The translations under genes and the position numbers were made by a program. This document shows positions 8,635 to 16,414 of a stretch of DNA of 64,000 bases, piece after piece; position 1 is the first letter of the stretch, and each line of letters starts with the position of its first letter. The notes under the pieces were generated by a model that worked only from the letters and a program-made list of their open reading frames with translations, was not told the origin of the DNA and did not search any database. The stretch lies in the NCBI RefSeq assembly GCF_014202905.1, contig NZ_JACHHY010000010.1:91460-155459 (forward strand). The letters run 5' to 3'. Origin of the DNA: Chitinivorax tropicus (GTDB taxonomy: Bacteria > Pseudomonadota > Gammaproteobacteria > Burkholderiales > SCOH01).

Positions 8635-9837
8635 CTAGTCCAGCGTCACCCGCGCAAACTTGTGCTTGCCTACTTGCAACACAACCGTCACCCCCTTGGA
8701 CAAGGTCAATGATTTGTCACTCACCTTTTCACCATCGATCTTCACGCCACCCTGTTCGATCATCCGAACCCCCTCTTTTGAGGAAGTCACCAAGCCCGCC
8801 TGCTTGAGCACATTCAAAAGACCGGCACCCGCCGCCTCGACAGCAATGGTCAACTCCGGCATATCCTCCGGCAATGCCCCACGCTGGAACCGCGCCTCGA
8901 ACTCAGCCAATGCACCCTCTGCCGCAGCCTGGCCATGGAAGCGGGCCACCAGCTCCTGTGCCAGCATCACTTTGATATCACGAGGATTACGGCCACCCGC
9001 AACCTCCTGCTTAAGCCCCGCGATCTCGCTGATCGGACGGAAACTCAGCAAATCATACCAACGCCACATCAATTCATCGGAAATCGACATCACCTTACCG
9101 AAGATCTCGTTGGCTGGCTCATTGATACCAATATAGTTGCCCAATGATTTGGACATCTTATTGACACCATCCAACCCTTCCAGCAAAGGCATCATCAACA
9201 CCACCTGCGGCGACTGCCCGTGCTGCTTCTGCAGCTCACGCCCCATCAACAGGTTGAACTTCTGGTCTGTGCCACCCAATTCGACATCCGACTTCAACGC
9301 AACCGAGTCATATCCCTGCATCAACGGATAGAGGAACTCATGGATCGCAATGGGCTGATTACCCTTGAAACGCTTGTCGAAATCATCACGCTCCAACATG
9401 CGCGCCACCGTATGGCTGGCGGCCAGCTTCAACATACCTGCAGCCCCCAGCTGCTCCATCCATTCCGAATTGAAGCGTACTTCCGTCTGCTCCGGCTTCA
9501 GAATCTTGAATACCTGTTCAGCATAAGTTTTCGCATTATCAGCAATCTGCTCCCTTGTCAGCGGGGGCCGCGTCGTATTTTTTCCGCTGGGGTCGCCAAT
9601 CATGCCGGTAAAATCGCCAATCAGGAAAATCACCTGATGACCCAGCTCCTGAAAATGGCGCATCTTGTTGAGCAGTACGGTATGCCCCAAGTGCAGGTCA
9701 GGCGCTGTCGGATCAAAGCCAGCCTTGATCCGCAACGGACGGCCACTTTTCAGTTTTTCCAACAACTCCGCTTCGATCAGCAACTCTTCGCAGCCACGCT
9801 TGATTTCGTTGAGTGCTTGTTGACTATCCAAGGACAT
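8635..9837 (-). CDS. tyrS: tyrosyl-tRNA synthetase
   Basis: The 400-residue class I synthetase attaches tyrosine to tRNA-Tyr. The HIGH-type motif appears as HLGH in [10 protein letters not shown], the KMSKS motif is intact ([10 protein letters not shown]), and a C-terminal S4 RNA-binding domain is present ([16 protein letters not shown]). The motif spacing is that of the TyrZ-like clade common in betaproteobacteria. I chose the ATG at 9837 (MSLDSQQAL), preceded by a purine-rich AAAGAG, because the frame extends 22 residues further upstream without conservation-like character. The gene is divergent from a peptidoglycan peptidase gene, a frequent pairing in betaproteobacteria, and ends at a strong terminator. 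Confidence 0.96.
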   Translation of the reverse strand: MSLDSQQALNEIKRGCEELLIEAELLEKLKSGRPLRIKAGFDPTAPDLHLGHTVLLNKMRHFQELGHQVIFLIGDFTGMIGDPSGKNTTRPPLTREQIADNAKTYAEQVFKILKPEQTEVRFNSEWMEQLGAAGMLKLAASHTVARMLERDDFDKRFKGNQPIAIHEFLYPLMQGYDSVALKSDVELGGTDQKFNLLMGRELQKQHGQSPQVVLMMPLLEGLDGVNKMSKSLGNYIGINEPANEIFGKVMSISDELMWRWYDLLSFRPISEIAGLKQEVAGGRNPRDIKVMLAQELVARFHGQAAAEGALAEFEARFQRGALPEDMPELTIAVEAAGAGLLNVLKQAGLVTSSKEGVRMIEQGGVKIDGEKVSDKSLTLSKGVTVVLQVGKHKFARVTLD

Positions 9838-10033
9838 GAGGAACTCTTTCTTTAAGATGAACTCTAACGCACTCGCTGTGTTGTCATGAATGATAACAAC
9901 CAATAATCTCGCATCAGGAACCGCCCCACAGCAATTTCCATGATCTAAGTCATTGCCTGGATAACTATTTTCCTTTGCATGCCGGCGCGTTTTGGGGTAC
10001 TCTCACGCCTGTTTTGAGGATCGAATACAACGA

Positions 10034-11359
10034 ATGACGTTTCAAAAACCAATAAATCTAACACAAAATTCCATGCAGAAGCCAAAGCATCACAAGTTGC
10101 GCTGGCTGATCGGGCTCTCCAGCCTTCCGCTCTTTGCCACCATCGGTGCATTTGCCATCGCGCCAATGAGTGAATCAGAGCCCATCGAAACAGCCATGGT
10201 GAGTGAATCCCTACAATTGACGCTACCGGAAAGCCATCCGGACACAGCCGAGACTGAGAGCTATTGGCGAGAAGAACGCGTTCGGGCCGGCGATACCCTC
10301 CCGGCCTTGCTGGGGCGCATGCAGGTGTCCGACAAGGACGCCGAGACCTTCATCCGCAATGATGAAAGCGCCAAACCATTCTTCAAACTCCGTGCTGGAC
10401 GCAACCTCAGCACCCACAGCGCAGCAGATGGCAAGCTGTTGGAATTGCGATACATCGACACCGATGGAAACGTGATTTCCCTACAACGAGATGGCGACAG
10501 CTTCCGCGTGCATAACACCGAGCCACAATATTCATCCGTCACAGTGATGAAATCCGGCGTCATTTCCAGCTCACTGTTCGCCGCCACTGACAAGGCCAAT
10601 CTACCAGATGCAGTGGCCGCACAGATGGTCGAAATCTTCGGTGCCAGCATCGACTTTCACAAAGACCTGCAAAAAGGCGATCGCTTTACCGTTGTGTATG
10701 ACATGATGACCCAGAACGGCGAGCAGGTGAAACCCGGCAAAATCCTGGCCGCAGAGTTCACCAATGCGGGTAAAACCTATCGCATGGTGTATTTCATCGA
10801 TCGCGAAGGTAAAGCCGGATACTATTCTGCCGACGGCAAAAATCTGAAAAAAGCCTTCTTGCGTTCACCATTGGAATTTTCTCGCATCAGCTCCGGCTTC
10901 ACAATCGCACGATTCCATCCCGTCCTGCAGAAGTGGCGGGCACACAAAGGCGTGGATTATGCAGCGCCCAGCGGCACCAAGGTCAAGGCCACTGCCGATG
11001 CGACTGTTGAGACAATTGGCAAAATGGGCGGTTATGGAAACGTCATCATCCTCAAACACAATGGCAAATACAGCACTCTCTACGGCCACCTGAGCGGGTT
11101 TGCGCAAGGACTGCGCAAGGGCAGTAAAGTCAGCCAAGGCGAAGTGATTGGATACGTTGGCCAGACCGGCTGGGCTACCGGGCCGCATCTGCATTATGAA
11201 TTCCGGGTCGAAGGGGAGCCGAAAGACCCGCTGACCAACGTCGTGCCTGTTGCCAGCCAGCTCGCCCAGACCGATGCCATCGCGTTCAAGAAACTCTCAG
11301 CCGAGCGCAGCCATATGTTGGATCTGCTGCATGGCACCAACCTCGCCAAATTCGAGTAG
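10034..11359 (+). CDS. M23-family (LytM/MepM-like) peptidoglycan endopeptidase
   Basis: The 441-residue protein has an N-terminal hydrophobic segment (about residues 18-38), a LysM-like/OapA region and a C-terminal M23 metallopeptidase domain (about 290-400). Zinc-ligand motifs are visible as HKGVDYAAPSGT and GPHLHYEFRV, the H-x-H part being intact. Such MepM/YebA-type enzymes cut cross-links in peptidoglycan to allow wall growth in the periplasm. I chose the ATG at 10034, 13 bases after GAGGA; an upstream in-frame TTG at 9992 is less likely. It is divergent from tyrS across about 200 bp, and a hairpin terminator follows its stop. Confidence 0.92.
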   Translation: MTFQKPINLTQNSMQKPKHHKLRWLIGLSSLPLFATIGAFAIAPMSESEPIETAMVSESLQLTLPESHPDTAETESYWREERVRAGDTLPALLGRMQVSDKDAETFIRNDESAKPFFKLRAGRNLSTHSAADGKLLELRYIDTDGNVISLQRDGDSFRVHNTEPQYSSVTVMKSGVISSSLFAATDKANLPDAVAAQMVEIFGASIDFHKDLQKGDRFTVVYDMMTQNGEQVKPGKILAAEFTNAGKTYRMVYFIDREGKAGYYSADGKNLKKAFLRSPLEFSRISSGFTIARFHPVLQKWRAHKGVDYAAPSGTKVKATADATVETIGKMGGYGNVIILKHNGKYSTLYGHLSGFAQGLRKGSKVSQGEVIGYVGQTGWATGPHLHYEFRVEGEPKDPLTNVVPVASQLAQTDAIAFKKLSAERSHMLDLLHGTNLAKFE

Positions 11360-11397
11360 TCATCCGGGCCAGGCGTCTTCACCTTCGGCCTTCATTC

Positions 11398-11430
11398 AAA
11401 GCCCTGCCGCTCGCGCAGGGCTTTGTTCTT
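11398..11430 (+). terminator. intrinsic terminator after the M23 peptidase gene
   Basis: The arms AAAGCCCTGC (11398-11407) and GCAGGGCTTT (11415-11424) form a 10-bp stem with a 7-nt loop, followed by GTTCTT. It lies 38 bp after the peptidase stop codon. Confidence 0.75.
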
Positions 11431-11526
11431 CCATTTATCGCCAACCGATCAAACCGGCACTCGCCCCACTTGCCACCTTTGCTTATATTGGTAAGCCACT
11501 CTGATCTGGATCAATATAAATTGATT

Positions 11527-11555
11527 TTGATTCGTATCAGCACTGCCGTTATAAT
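11527..11555 (+). promoter_or_regulatory. sigma-70 promoter of the znu operon
   Basis: A -35 box TTGATT (11527-11532) and a perfect -10 box TATAAT (11550-11555) are separated by 17 bp. The predicted start at about 11562 lies 37 bp before the znuA ATG. This is one of the best sigma-70 promoters in the window by eye. Confidence 0.7.
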
Positions 11556-11565
11556 GCACGCCTCA

Positions 11566-11580
11566 TGCAACTATGTTGCA
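11566..11580. promoter_or_regulatory. inverted repeat at the znu start site, candidate Zur operator
   Basis: TGCAAC-TAT-GTTGCA is a perfect 6-bp inverted repeat with a 3-bp centre. It overlaps the initially transcribed bases just after the znu -10 box, where a bound repressor would block transcription. Zinc importer operons are commonly repressed by Zur, but this repeat is not the textbook enterobacterial Zur box, so the regulator's identity is an inference. Confidence 0.45.
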
Positions 11581-11598
11581 ATAACCTCAAACGTATTC

Positions 11599-12474
11599 AT
11601 GAATCTGTCCGTACGCCTTGCCCTACTGCTCGGATTGCTGAGCATGCTGACCGTCAATCCGGTGATCGCCAAAATAAGTGTTTTCGCAAGTATTCCGCCG
11701 CAAAAACAACTGATCGAGCGTATTGGCGGCGAGAAAGTCCTGGTGGAGTCACTGGTAGGCGCGAATCGAGATGCCCACACCTTCGAACCGACACCCAGCC
11801 AGCTCGCCAAACTCAGCCAAGCAACGCTTTACTTTCATATTGGCATGCCGTTTGAACACAGCCTGCTCAAACGCATTGCAGCAACCAATCCTAAGCTGCG
11901 CATGCTTGATCACAAACAGGGCGTCAGCTTGCGCAAGCAGGACCCCGTGCTAGAGCTTGAGACACACCCTGGCCACGCCCATTCTTCCAATGGTGCAGAT
12001 CCACATATCTGGACCTCTCCGGTGCTGATGAAGAAAATGGCCGCAACGGTACGTGATGCCTTGACCCAGCTGGATGCGGAAAGCGGCCCCTACTACCAAC
12101 GAAACTATCAAAAGCTGGCTGAAGATCTAGACCAACTGGATCATGAAATTCGCCAGACCCTGCAGCAAGCCAAGGTTGCTCGCTTCATGGTCTTTCACCC
12201 TTCCTGGGGATATTTTGCGGAACAATATGGCCTGACCCAGATTGCCATCGAGTACGAGGGCAAAGAGCCTGGTGCCAAAACCGTGGCCCGCATTGTCAAC
12301 CTCGCCAAGCAGCAGCAGATCCGGGCCATTTTCGTACAGCCACAATTCAGCAGACGGGCTGCCGAGAGCATTGCCCAATCCATCGGCGCGCGAATTTTGA
12401 TCATGGATGACCTGTCAGAGGATATGATTGGCAATCTTCGGCACATTGCCCACACATTGGCGACACAATCATGA
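11599..12474 (+). CDS. znuA: zinc ABC transporter periplasmic binding protein ZnuA
   Basis: This 291-residue cluster A-I metal-binding lipo/periplasmic-type protein has a signal peptide of about 24 residues (MNLSVRLALLLGLL... VIA). Candidate metal ligands occur in the expected order: His in DAHTFEPTPSQ, His in DPHIWTSP, His in FHPSWGYFAEQYG and an acidic residue in LIMDDLSEDM. A short His-containing loop (HPGHAHSSNGADPH) replaces the longer His-rich loop of some ZnuA proteins. The start at 11599 is the only one after the promoter that leaves a proper signal peptide. Its stop overlaps the znuC start by 4 bases. Manganese cannot be strictly excluded as substrate, but the His-rich loop favours zinc. 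Confidence 0.9.
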   Translation: MNLSVRLALLLGLLSMLTVNPVIAKISVFASIPPQKQLIERIGGEKVLVESLVGANRDAHTFEPTPSQLAKLSQATLYFHIGMPFEHSLLKRIAATNPKLRMLDHKQGVSLRKQDPVLELETHPGHAHSSNGADPHIWTSPVLMKKMAATVRDALTQLDAESGPYYQRNYQKLAEDLDQLDHEIRQTLQQAKVARFMVFHPSWGYFAEQYGLTQIAIEYEGKEPGAKTVARIVNLAKQQQIRAIFVQPQFSRRAAESIAQSIGARILIMDDLSEDMIGNLRHIAHTLATQS

Positions 12475-13199
12475 CCCCAGCCATCTCCGCTCAGGATGTG
12501 TGCTTCCAATATGGCGCCAGCACCGTGCTCGACAAGGTCTGTTTGGATATCCATGAGCGGGACTTCATCGGCATTGTCGGCCCCAATGGTGGCGGCAAGA
12601 GCACCTTACTGAAGATGATGCTCGGGCTGCTACAGCCTGACACTGGCACAATCTCCGTGCTTGGCCAAACCCCTGCCAGGGCTGCTCAGCAGATAGGTTA
12701 TGTGCCGCAATATGCCGGCTTTGCCAGAGACTTTCCCATTACCGTTGAACATGTTGTCTTGCAGGGCCGCCTCAAACCCCAGCGCTGGTTCCAACGTTTC
12801 AACGCATCAGACCGGCGTATCGCTGAGCAGGCCATGCAGGAAACCGATGTCTACACGCTACGCAAACGGGCAGTTGATGCGCTGTCTGGCGGGCAACTGC
12901 AACGGGTCATGATAGCCCGCGCATTGGCCACCGAGCCCAAACTGCTATTGCTGGATGAGCCCACCGCCAGCATTGATATGCGCGCCGAGAAAAACATCTT
13001 CGACCTACTCAAGCAGCTCAATGAACGCTTGACCATCGTTGTGGTGTCGCACGACATCGGATTTATCTCAGATTACGTCAATCGCATTGCCTGCCTCAAT
13101 CGGGAACTGATCTGCCACGATACAGCCGCCATCGATGCCGCCACCCTTGAGCGCATTTATGGCAAACATGTCCATGCCATCGCCCACCACCATCATTGA
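12471..13199 (+). CDS. znuC: zinc ABC transporter ATP-binding protein ZnuC
   Basis: The 242-residue ATPase has Walker A GPNGGGKST, Q-loop region YVPQYAGF, signature LSGGQLQRV, Walker B LLLLDEPTA and switch His in VVSHDIG. It energises import through ZnuB. The C-terminus is rich in His (HVHAIAHHHH), a common feature of zinc transporter ATPases that may sense or buffer zinc. It overlaps znuA by an ATGA junction, so translation is coupled, and precedes znuB by only 5 bp. Confidence 0.95.
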   Translation: MTPAISAQDVCFQYGASTVLDKVCLDIHERDFIGIVGPNGGGKSTLLKMMLGLLQPDTGTISVLGQTPARAAQQIGYVPQYAGFARDFPITVEHVVLQGRLKPQRWFQRFNASDRRIAEQAMQETDVYTLRKRAVDALSGGQLQRVMIARALATEPKLLLLDEPTASIDMRAEKNIFDLLKQLNERLTIVVVSHDIGFISDYVNRIACLNRELICHDTAAIDAATLERIYGKHVHAIAHHHH

Positions 13200-13204
13200 T
13201 CATC

Positions 13205-14038
13205 ATGGCCGGCTTCATTGACGCACTCTTACATCAATCCTTCATGCAATATGCTTTGCTGGGTGGCTTGCTGGCCAGTATCTGCTGTGGCCTGGTCGGC
13301 AGCTATGTGGTTGTCAAGCGTATCAGCTATCTGGCTGGGGGCATCTCGCACACCATTCTCGGGGGCATGGGGATAGCCTATTTCTTTGGCAGCCACCCCA
13401 TCAATGGCGCATTGGTTGCCGCACTGGCCGCCGCACTGCTGATCGGGTGGATCAACCTCCAGCTCAAGCAGCATGAAGACACACTGATCGGAGCGCTCTG
13501 GTCGATTGGCATGGCTGTCGGGGTCATCTTTGTGGCCAAAACACCAGGCTACAGCGTTGACCTGATGAGCTATCTGTTTGGCAACATTTTGATGATTTCC
13601 CCGCAGGACTTATGGCTGATGGCGGCACTGGATGCCATCGTGATCTTGCTGGTCTGGCTTTTCCGTGAACAGTTTCTGGCTGTCTGCTTTGATGAAGAAT
13701 TTGCCCGCCTGCGCGGCATACCCGTCACTTTTTACTACCTGTTGCTGCTGTGCATGGTGGCCGTCACAGTGGTCGTACTGATTCAGGTGGTCGGCCTGAT
13801 CCTGGTGATCGCCCTCCTGACCTTGCCAGCAGCCATTGCCAGCCAATGGGTCCGAACCCTGTCCAAAATCATGCTACTCGCCACCTTACTAGGCGGCCTG
13901 TTTACGCTGGGCGGGCTGGCGATCTCTTATGAGCCTGACCTACCGTCTGGCGCAACCATCATCCTACTGGCCGGCCTCAGCTACATCGCAAGCCTGCTTA
14001 TCAATCAGCTACGCCGCGTCAAGCGCAAAACACCATGA
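13205..14038 (+). CDS. znuB: zinc ABC transporter permease ZnuB
   Basis: The 277-residue protein is a very hydrophobic ABC-3 family permease with about eight predicted membrane helices; the family hallmark GGISHTILGGMGIAYFFG lies near residue 45. It forms the inner-membrane channel fed by ZnuA and driven by ZnuC. The ATG at 13205 comes 5 bp after the znuC stop; an in-frame TTG three codons earlier overlaps znuC. Its stop overlaps the start of the ArsC-like gene, showing that all four genes share one transcript. Confidence 0.94.
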   Translation: MAGFIDALLHQSFMQYALLGGLLASICCGLVGSYVVVKRISYLAGGISHTILGGMGIAYFFGSHPINGALVAALAAALLIGWINLQLKQHEDTLIGALWSIGMAVGVIFVAKTPGYSVDLMSYLFGNILMISPQDLWLMAALDAIVILLVWLFREQFLAVCFDEEFARLRGIPVTFYYLLLLCMVAVTVVVLIQVVGLILVIALLTLPAAIASQWVRTLSKIMLLATLLGGLFTLGGLAISYEPDLPSGATIILLAGLSYIASLLINQLRRVKRKTP

Positions 14039-14415
14039 TGAAAGCCCGTATCTATCACAATCCACGTTGTTCAAAATCACGCCAGGCAATCGATATATTG
14101 ACCCAGGCTGGCTGCCAGATCGAAACCATCGAATATCTGGTCACCCCACCTTCCATCGAAGAGCTGGACAACCTACTGACGCTGCTTGGCCTCCCCCCAC
14201 AAGAGCTGATGCGGCAGGACGAAGCCCCTTATCAAGCACTTGGGCTGGGTGATGCCAGCCTCAGCCGTGAAACATTGATTACAGCCATGGCAGCCAATCC
14301 CATCCTGATTCAGCGACCGATCGTTGTGATTGGCAACCAAGCCATCATCGCCCGCCCACCAGAGCGGCTGGCGACGTGGCTGACCAGCATTGATGCCACA
14401 GCGGGCGAAAGCTGA
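14035..14415 (+). CDS. ArsC/YfgD-family thioredoxin-fold reductase-like protein
   Basis: The 126-residue protein belongs to the glutaredoxin-dependent arsenate reductase (ArsC) superfamily and looks closest to YfgD. The N-terminal active-site loop is YHNPRCSKSR with a single nucleophilic Cys at residue 12. Arginines expected for arsenate or oxyanion binding appear in LMRQDEAPY, QRPIVVIGN and ARPPERL. The gene starts inside the last codons of znuB, so it is part of the zinc operon, which is an unusual partner for this family. No arsenite pump or ArsR gene is nearby, so an arsenic role is not supported by context. A terminator follows. Confidence 0.85.
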   Translation: MMKARIYHNPRCSKSRQAIDILTQAGCQIETIEYLVTPPSIEELDNLLTLLGLPPQELMRQDEAPYQALGLGDASLSRETLITAMAANPILIQRPIVVIGNQAIIARPPERLATWLTSIDATAGES

Positions 14416-14436
14416 GTGGAACGCGGTACCGCCATT

Positions 14437-14470
14437 CAAACAAAAAGGGGCATCCGCCCCTTTTTGTTTG
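14437..14470. terminator. bidirectional intrinsic terminator
   Basis: A 14-bp perfect stem (arms 14437-14450 and 14457-14470, each with a GGGG or CCCC core flanked by A or T runs) surrounds a 6-nt loop. It lies between the znu operon and the convergent M14 peptidase gene, and the T tracts on both strands let it serve both. Confidence 0.9.
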
Positions 14471-14487
14471 TCGCTGATAAGCACCTG

Positions 14488-15615
14488 TCAGCGCAGCTGA
14501 TCAACAACCGCCAAAAATGCCTGTAGCATGCTAGCGCCCAGCTTTTGGCTACGCTCACCACTCCAGCCATACTCCTCATCGGGCAGATTGGCATTGTCTT
14601 TGAAAGGCATCTCCAGCGTGTAGGCCAGACAATTGAAGTGCTGCCCGACGTAATTGGTGGCCAATGTCAGATTCGCCTCACCCGGCTTGTCCCGTTCGTA
14701 GCCAAACTGGTCCTGAAAATCCGGATTGGCCAGCGCAAGATGGTGTTTGAATGCATTCTCCAGTGCATTCAGGCGCGTATCGTAATTAGGGTTCCCCTCA
14801 CAACCCGCGACAAACACATAAGGGAGGGCCTCATCACCGTGCGCATCCAGGAACAGATCCACACCAACCTCATGCATTTTCTGGCGAACCAGGTACACCT
14901 CCGGGCTCCGCGCCATGGTGGGCTCCAGCCATTCCCGGTTGAGATTGGCCCCTGCTGCGTTGGTGCGCAAGTTGCCGCGCACCGCGCCATCTGGATTCAT
15001 ACTGGGAACGATATAGAAATTGGCTTTGGCCAATAAGCTGCGCGACGTGGCGTCATCTTCATCCAACAAACGTGTCAACAGGCCCTCGACAAACCACTCT
15101 GCCATGGTCTCGCCCGGGTGTTGGCGAGCTGTCACCCAGATCTTCCGTTTGGTCGGGTCTTGATCACCCACGACAATCATTTCCAGATCACGGCCATCAA
15201 CCGTACTGCCCAGATCCTCGACCTCGCACCAGGGGTTATCTGTCGCCAATCCGATCAAATTGAGATGACGCTCGTGTGAATACGGCTCGAAATAAGCATA
15301 GTAGATGCTACCAGCCTGCGGGGTATGCTCGATGACCAACTCCTTGCCATCGAACCGGGTCGGCACCCGGAACCAATGCTGGCGATCATACGATGCCACC
15401 GCACGATAACCTTCCCATCCCTTTGGATAGGATGTCTCACCCGCATTCAGAAATCGCATGGTACAAGGCTGATTGGCCGCACCCTGCAGACGGAAATAGA
15501 ACCATTGCAAAAAGTCCGAGTGGGAATCCTTACGGATTTTCAACTGGATATCTTCTGCACGATCGAGGTTGATCACCTCGACACTTCCTGCATCGAATTG
15601 AGTGCTGATTTTCAT
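14488..15615 (-). CDS. M14-family zinc carboxypeptidase, cytosolic (AGBL/CCP-like)
   Basis: The 375-residue protein pairs an N-terminal beta-sandwich domain (about 1-120) with an M14 carboxypeptidase domain. The zinc-binding H-x-x-E appears in RQHPGETMAEW near residue 166, the third ligand in LDAHGDEALPY near residue 258, a substrate-binding region in SMNPDGAVRGNLRTN, and the catalytic Glu in LEMPFKDN. This layout is that of the cytosolic carboxypeptidases related to eukaryotic AGBL deglutamylases, which are widespread in proteobacteria with unknown substrates. There is no signal peptide. The gene is convergent with the znu operon and appears to be transcribed alone. Confidence 0.9.
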   Translation of the reverse strand: MKISTQFDAGSVEVINLDRAEDIQLKIRKDSHSDFLQWFYFRLQGAANQPCTMRFLNAGETSYPKGWEGYRAVASYDRQHWFRVPTRFDGKELVIEHTPQAGSIYYAYFEPYSHERHLNLIGLATDNPWCEVEDLGSTVDGRDLEMIVVGDQDPTKRKIWVTARQHPGETMAEWFVEGLLTRLLDEDDATSRSLLAKANFYIVPSMNPDGAVRGNLRTNAAGANLNREWLEPTMARSPEVYLVRQKMHEVGVDLFLDAHGDEALPYVFVAGCEGNPNYDTRLNALENAFKHHLALANPDFQDQFGYERDKPGEANLTLATNYVGQHFNCLAYTLEMPFKDNANLPDEEYGWSGERSQKLGASMLQAFLAVVDQLR

Positions 15616-15705
15616 GTAATAGCGTATCTGGAAGGAATGTCGGCCACACCGACGACTTGGTAATTATCCCGCAAACCTGCCAGAGATGCACCTCGGCTTC
15701 TCCAC

Positions 15706-15731
15706 AAAAAAAAGGACGGCCAAGGCCGTCC
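15706..15731 (-). terminator. intrinsic terminator for the small zinc-ribbon gene
   Basis: GGACGGCC (15714-15721) and GGCCGTCC (15724-15731) pair perfectly, and eight A residues to the left become a T tract on the minus strand. It lies 80 bp beyond the stop of the minus-strand gene at 15812-15982, which supports that gene being transcribed. Confidence 0.82.
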
Positions 15732-15811
15732 CAAGGGATCGAGGTAAGACTGCTAAAACAACAACAACGAACTACCAACAACAAACTGCAAGGGCCAGGG
15801 GCCTCAGCAGG

Positions 15812-15982
15812 TTACGCCTGCATGGCGGCGTTTGCACGCGCCACCATCAGCGTCTGGGTACGCCAACATCGCAGGCAAAAGCGACTGGCCGAATTCTGAA
15901 AATGCAACTCGCCACATTCAACACAAGGAATCCTCACATCCTTGACTGGCGTTTCCGGTACAACAGGTTCTTGCTTGAACAT
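15812..15982 (-). CDS. 56-residue protein with a four-cysteine zinc ribbon
   Basis: I do not recognise this small protein. It carries C-x2-C at residues 20-23 and C-x2-C at residues 36-39, spaced by 12 residues (IPCVEC and RFCLRCW), a spacing that suits a single bound zinc. The tail (VARANAAMQA) is helical and Ala-rich. The start at 15982 follows GGGATGGG by a few bases; a longer frame up to 16060 lacks a better start. A strong minus-strand terminator follows, and upstream lies an unusual foldable leader (16099-16223). It may be a nucleic-acid or protein-binding accessory, but no function is assigned. Confidence 0.62.
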   Translation of the reverse strand: MFKQEPVVPETPVKDVRIPCVECGELHFQNSASRFCLRCWRTQTLMVARANAAMQA

Positions 15983-16414
15983 ATATAACCCATCCCTGAT
16001 ACGAGCTTCGCTGAAAGTTCTCATGCGACTTCTGCAGCGCGGAATCAACTCACAAACCACTCAGACAAATGCAGATACGGCTTACTCCGACGGGGTCGCC
16101 GGTTTGCACGCTGAGGCAGGTGAGCGCTCAGGTCAAGAGACGGGCCAAGGACGGTGGCGGTTAGTCGTGCCACGGTGACACGCCTGCTAAGCAGGTAGGG
16201 CTCCGTCTGTCATGTGCAAACGGATACCTCTTGGATTCATTGTACGGAAATTTAATGGGCGTGCAATAGTCCGGCGCAATTTTCTTGTATTTTTTTATTG
16301 CCAATCACAAATATAATGCACAAATATCGTATCAAACCAAATACACAATTGCGAGCGCTTGCTACTACCCTGCCACGCCTATCACCAACGCTCCAAGTAT
16401 TTGGATTGTTTGAA
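15983..16414. other. intergenic region with a structured element
   Basis: This 432-bp gap between the zinc-ribbon gene and the nitronate monooxygenase end holds no convincing coding frame. Its centre contains the nested inverted repeats described separately (16099-16223). A weak minus-strand promoter (-35 TTGCGC at 16279-16274, -10 ATTAAA at 16256-16251, 17-bp spacing) would place the structure in the 5' leader of the zinc-ribbon gene. The right part (16260-16400) is AT-rich and featureless. Confidence 0.5.
16099..16223. ncRNA. candidate structured RNA or leader (nested stems)
   Basis: Outer stem P1 pairs GTTTGCAC (16102-16109) with GTGCAAAC (16214-16221), and is extended by CC/GG past one bulge. 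Inside are hairpin A (CTGAG 16111-16115 with CTCAG 16127-16131) and stem P2 (AGACGGGCC 16138-16146 with GGC-T-CCGTCT 16199-16208, one bulge). P2 encloses hairpin B (GTGGC 16154-16158 with GCCAC 16169-16173) and hairpin C (CCTGC 16183-16187 with GCAGG 16191-16195). All stems are mutually compatible. The strand is not determined by pairing; the minus strand would make it a leader of the zinc-ribbon gene. It matches no riboswitch or RNA family that I know. Confidence 0.45.

Noticed and set aside
16181..16197. A tRNA-Ser(GCT)-like anticodon arm (CTGCTAA)
   Set aside because: Its flanks cannot form the acceptor, D and T arms, and no GGTTCGAATCC-type sequence follows, so it is better explained as hairpin C of the structured element.
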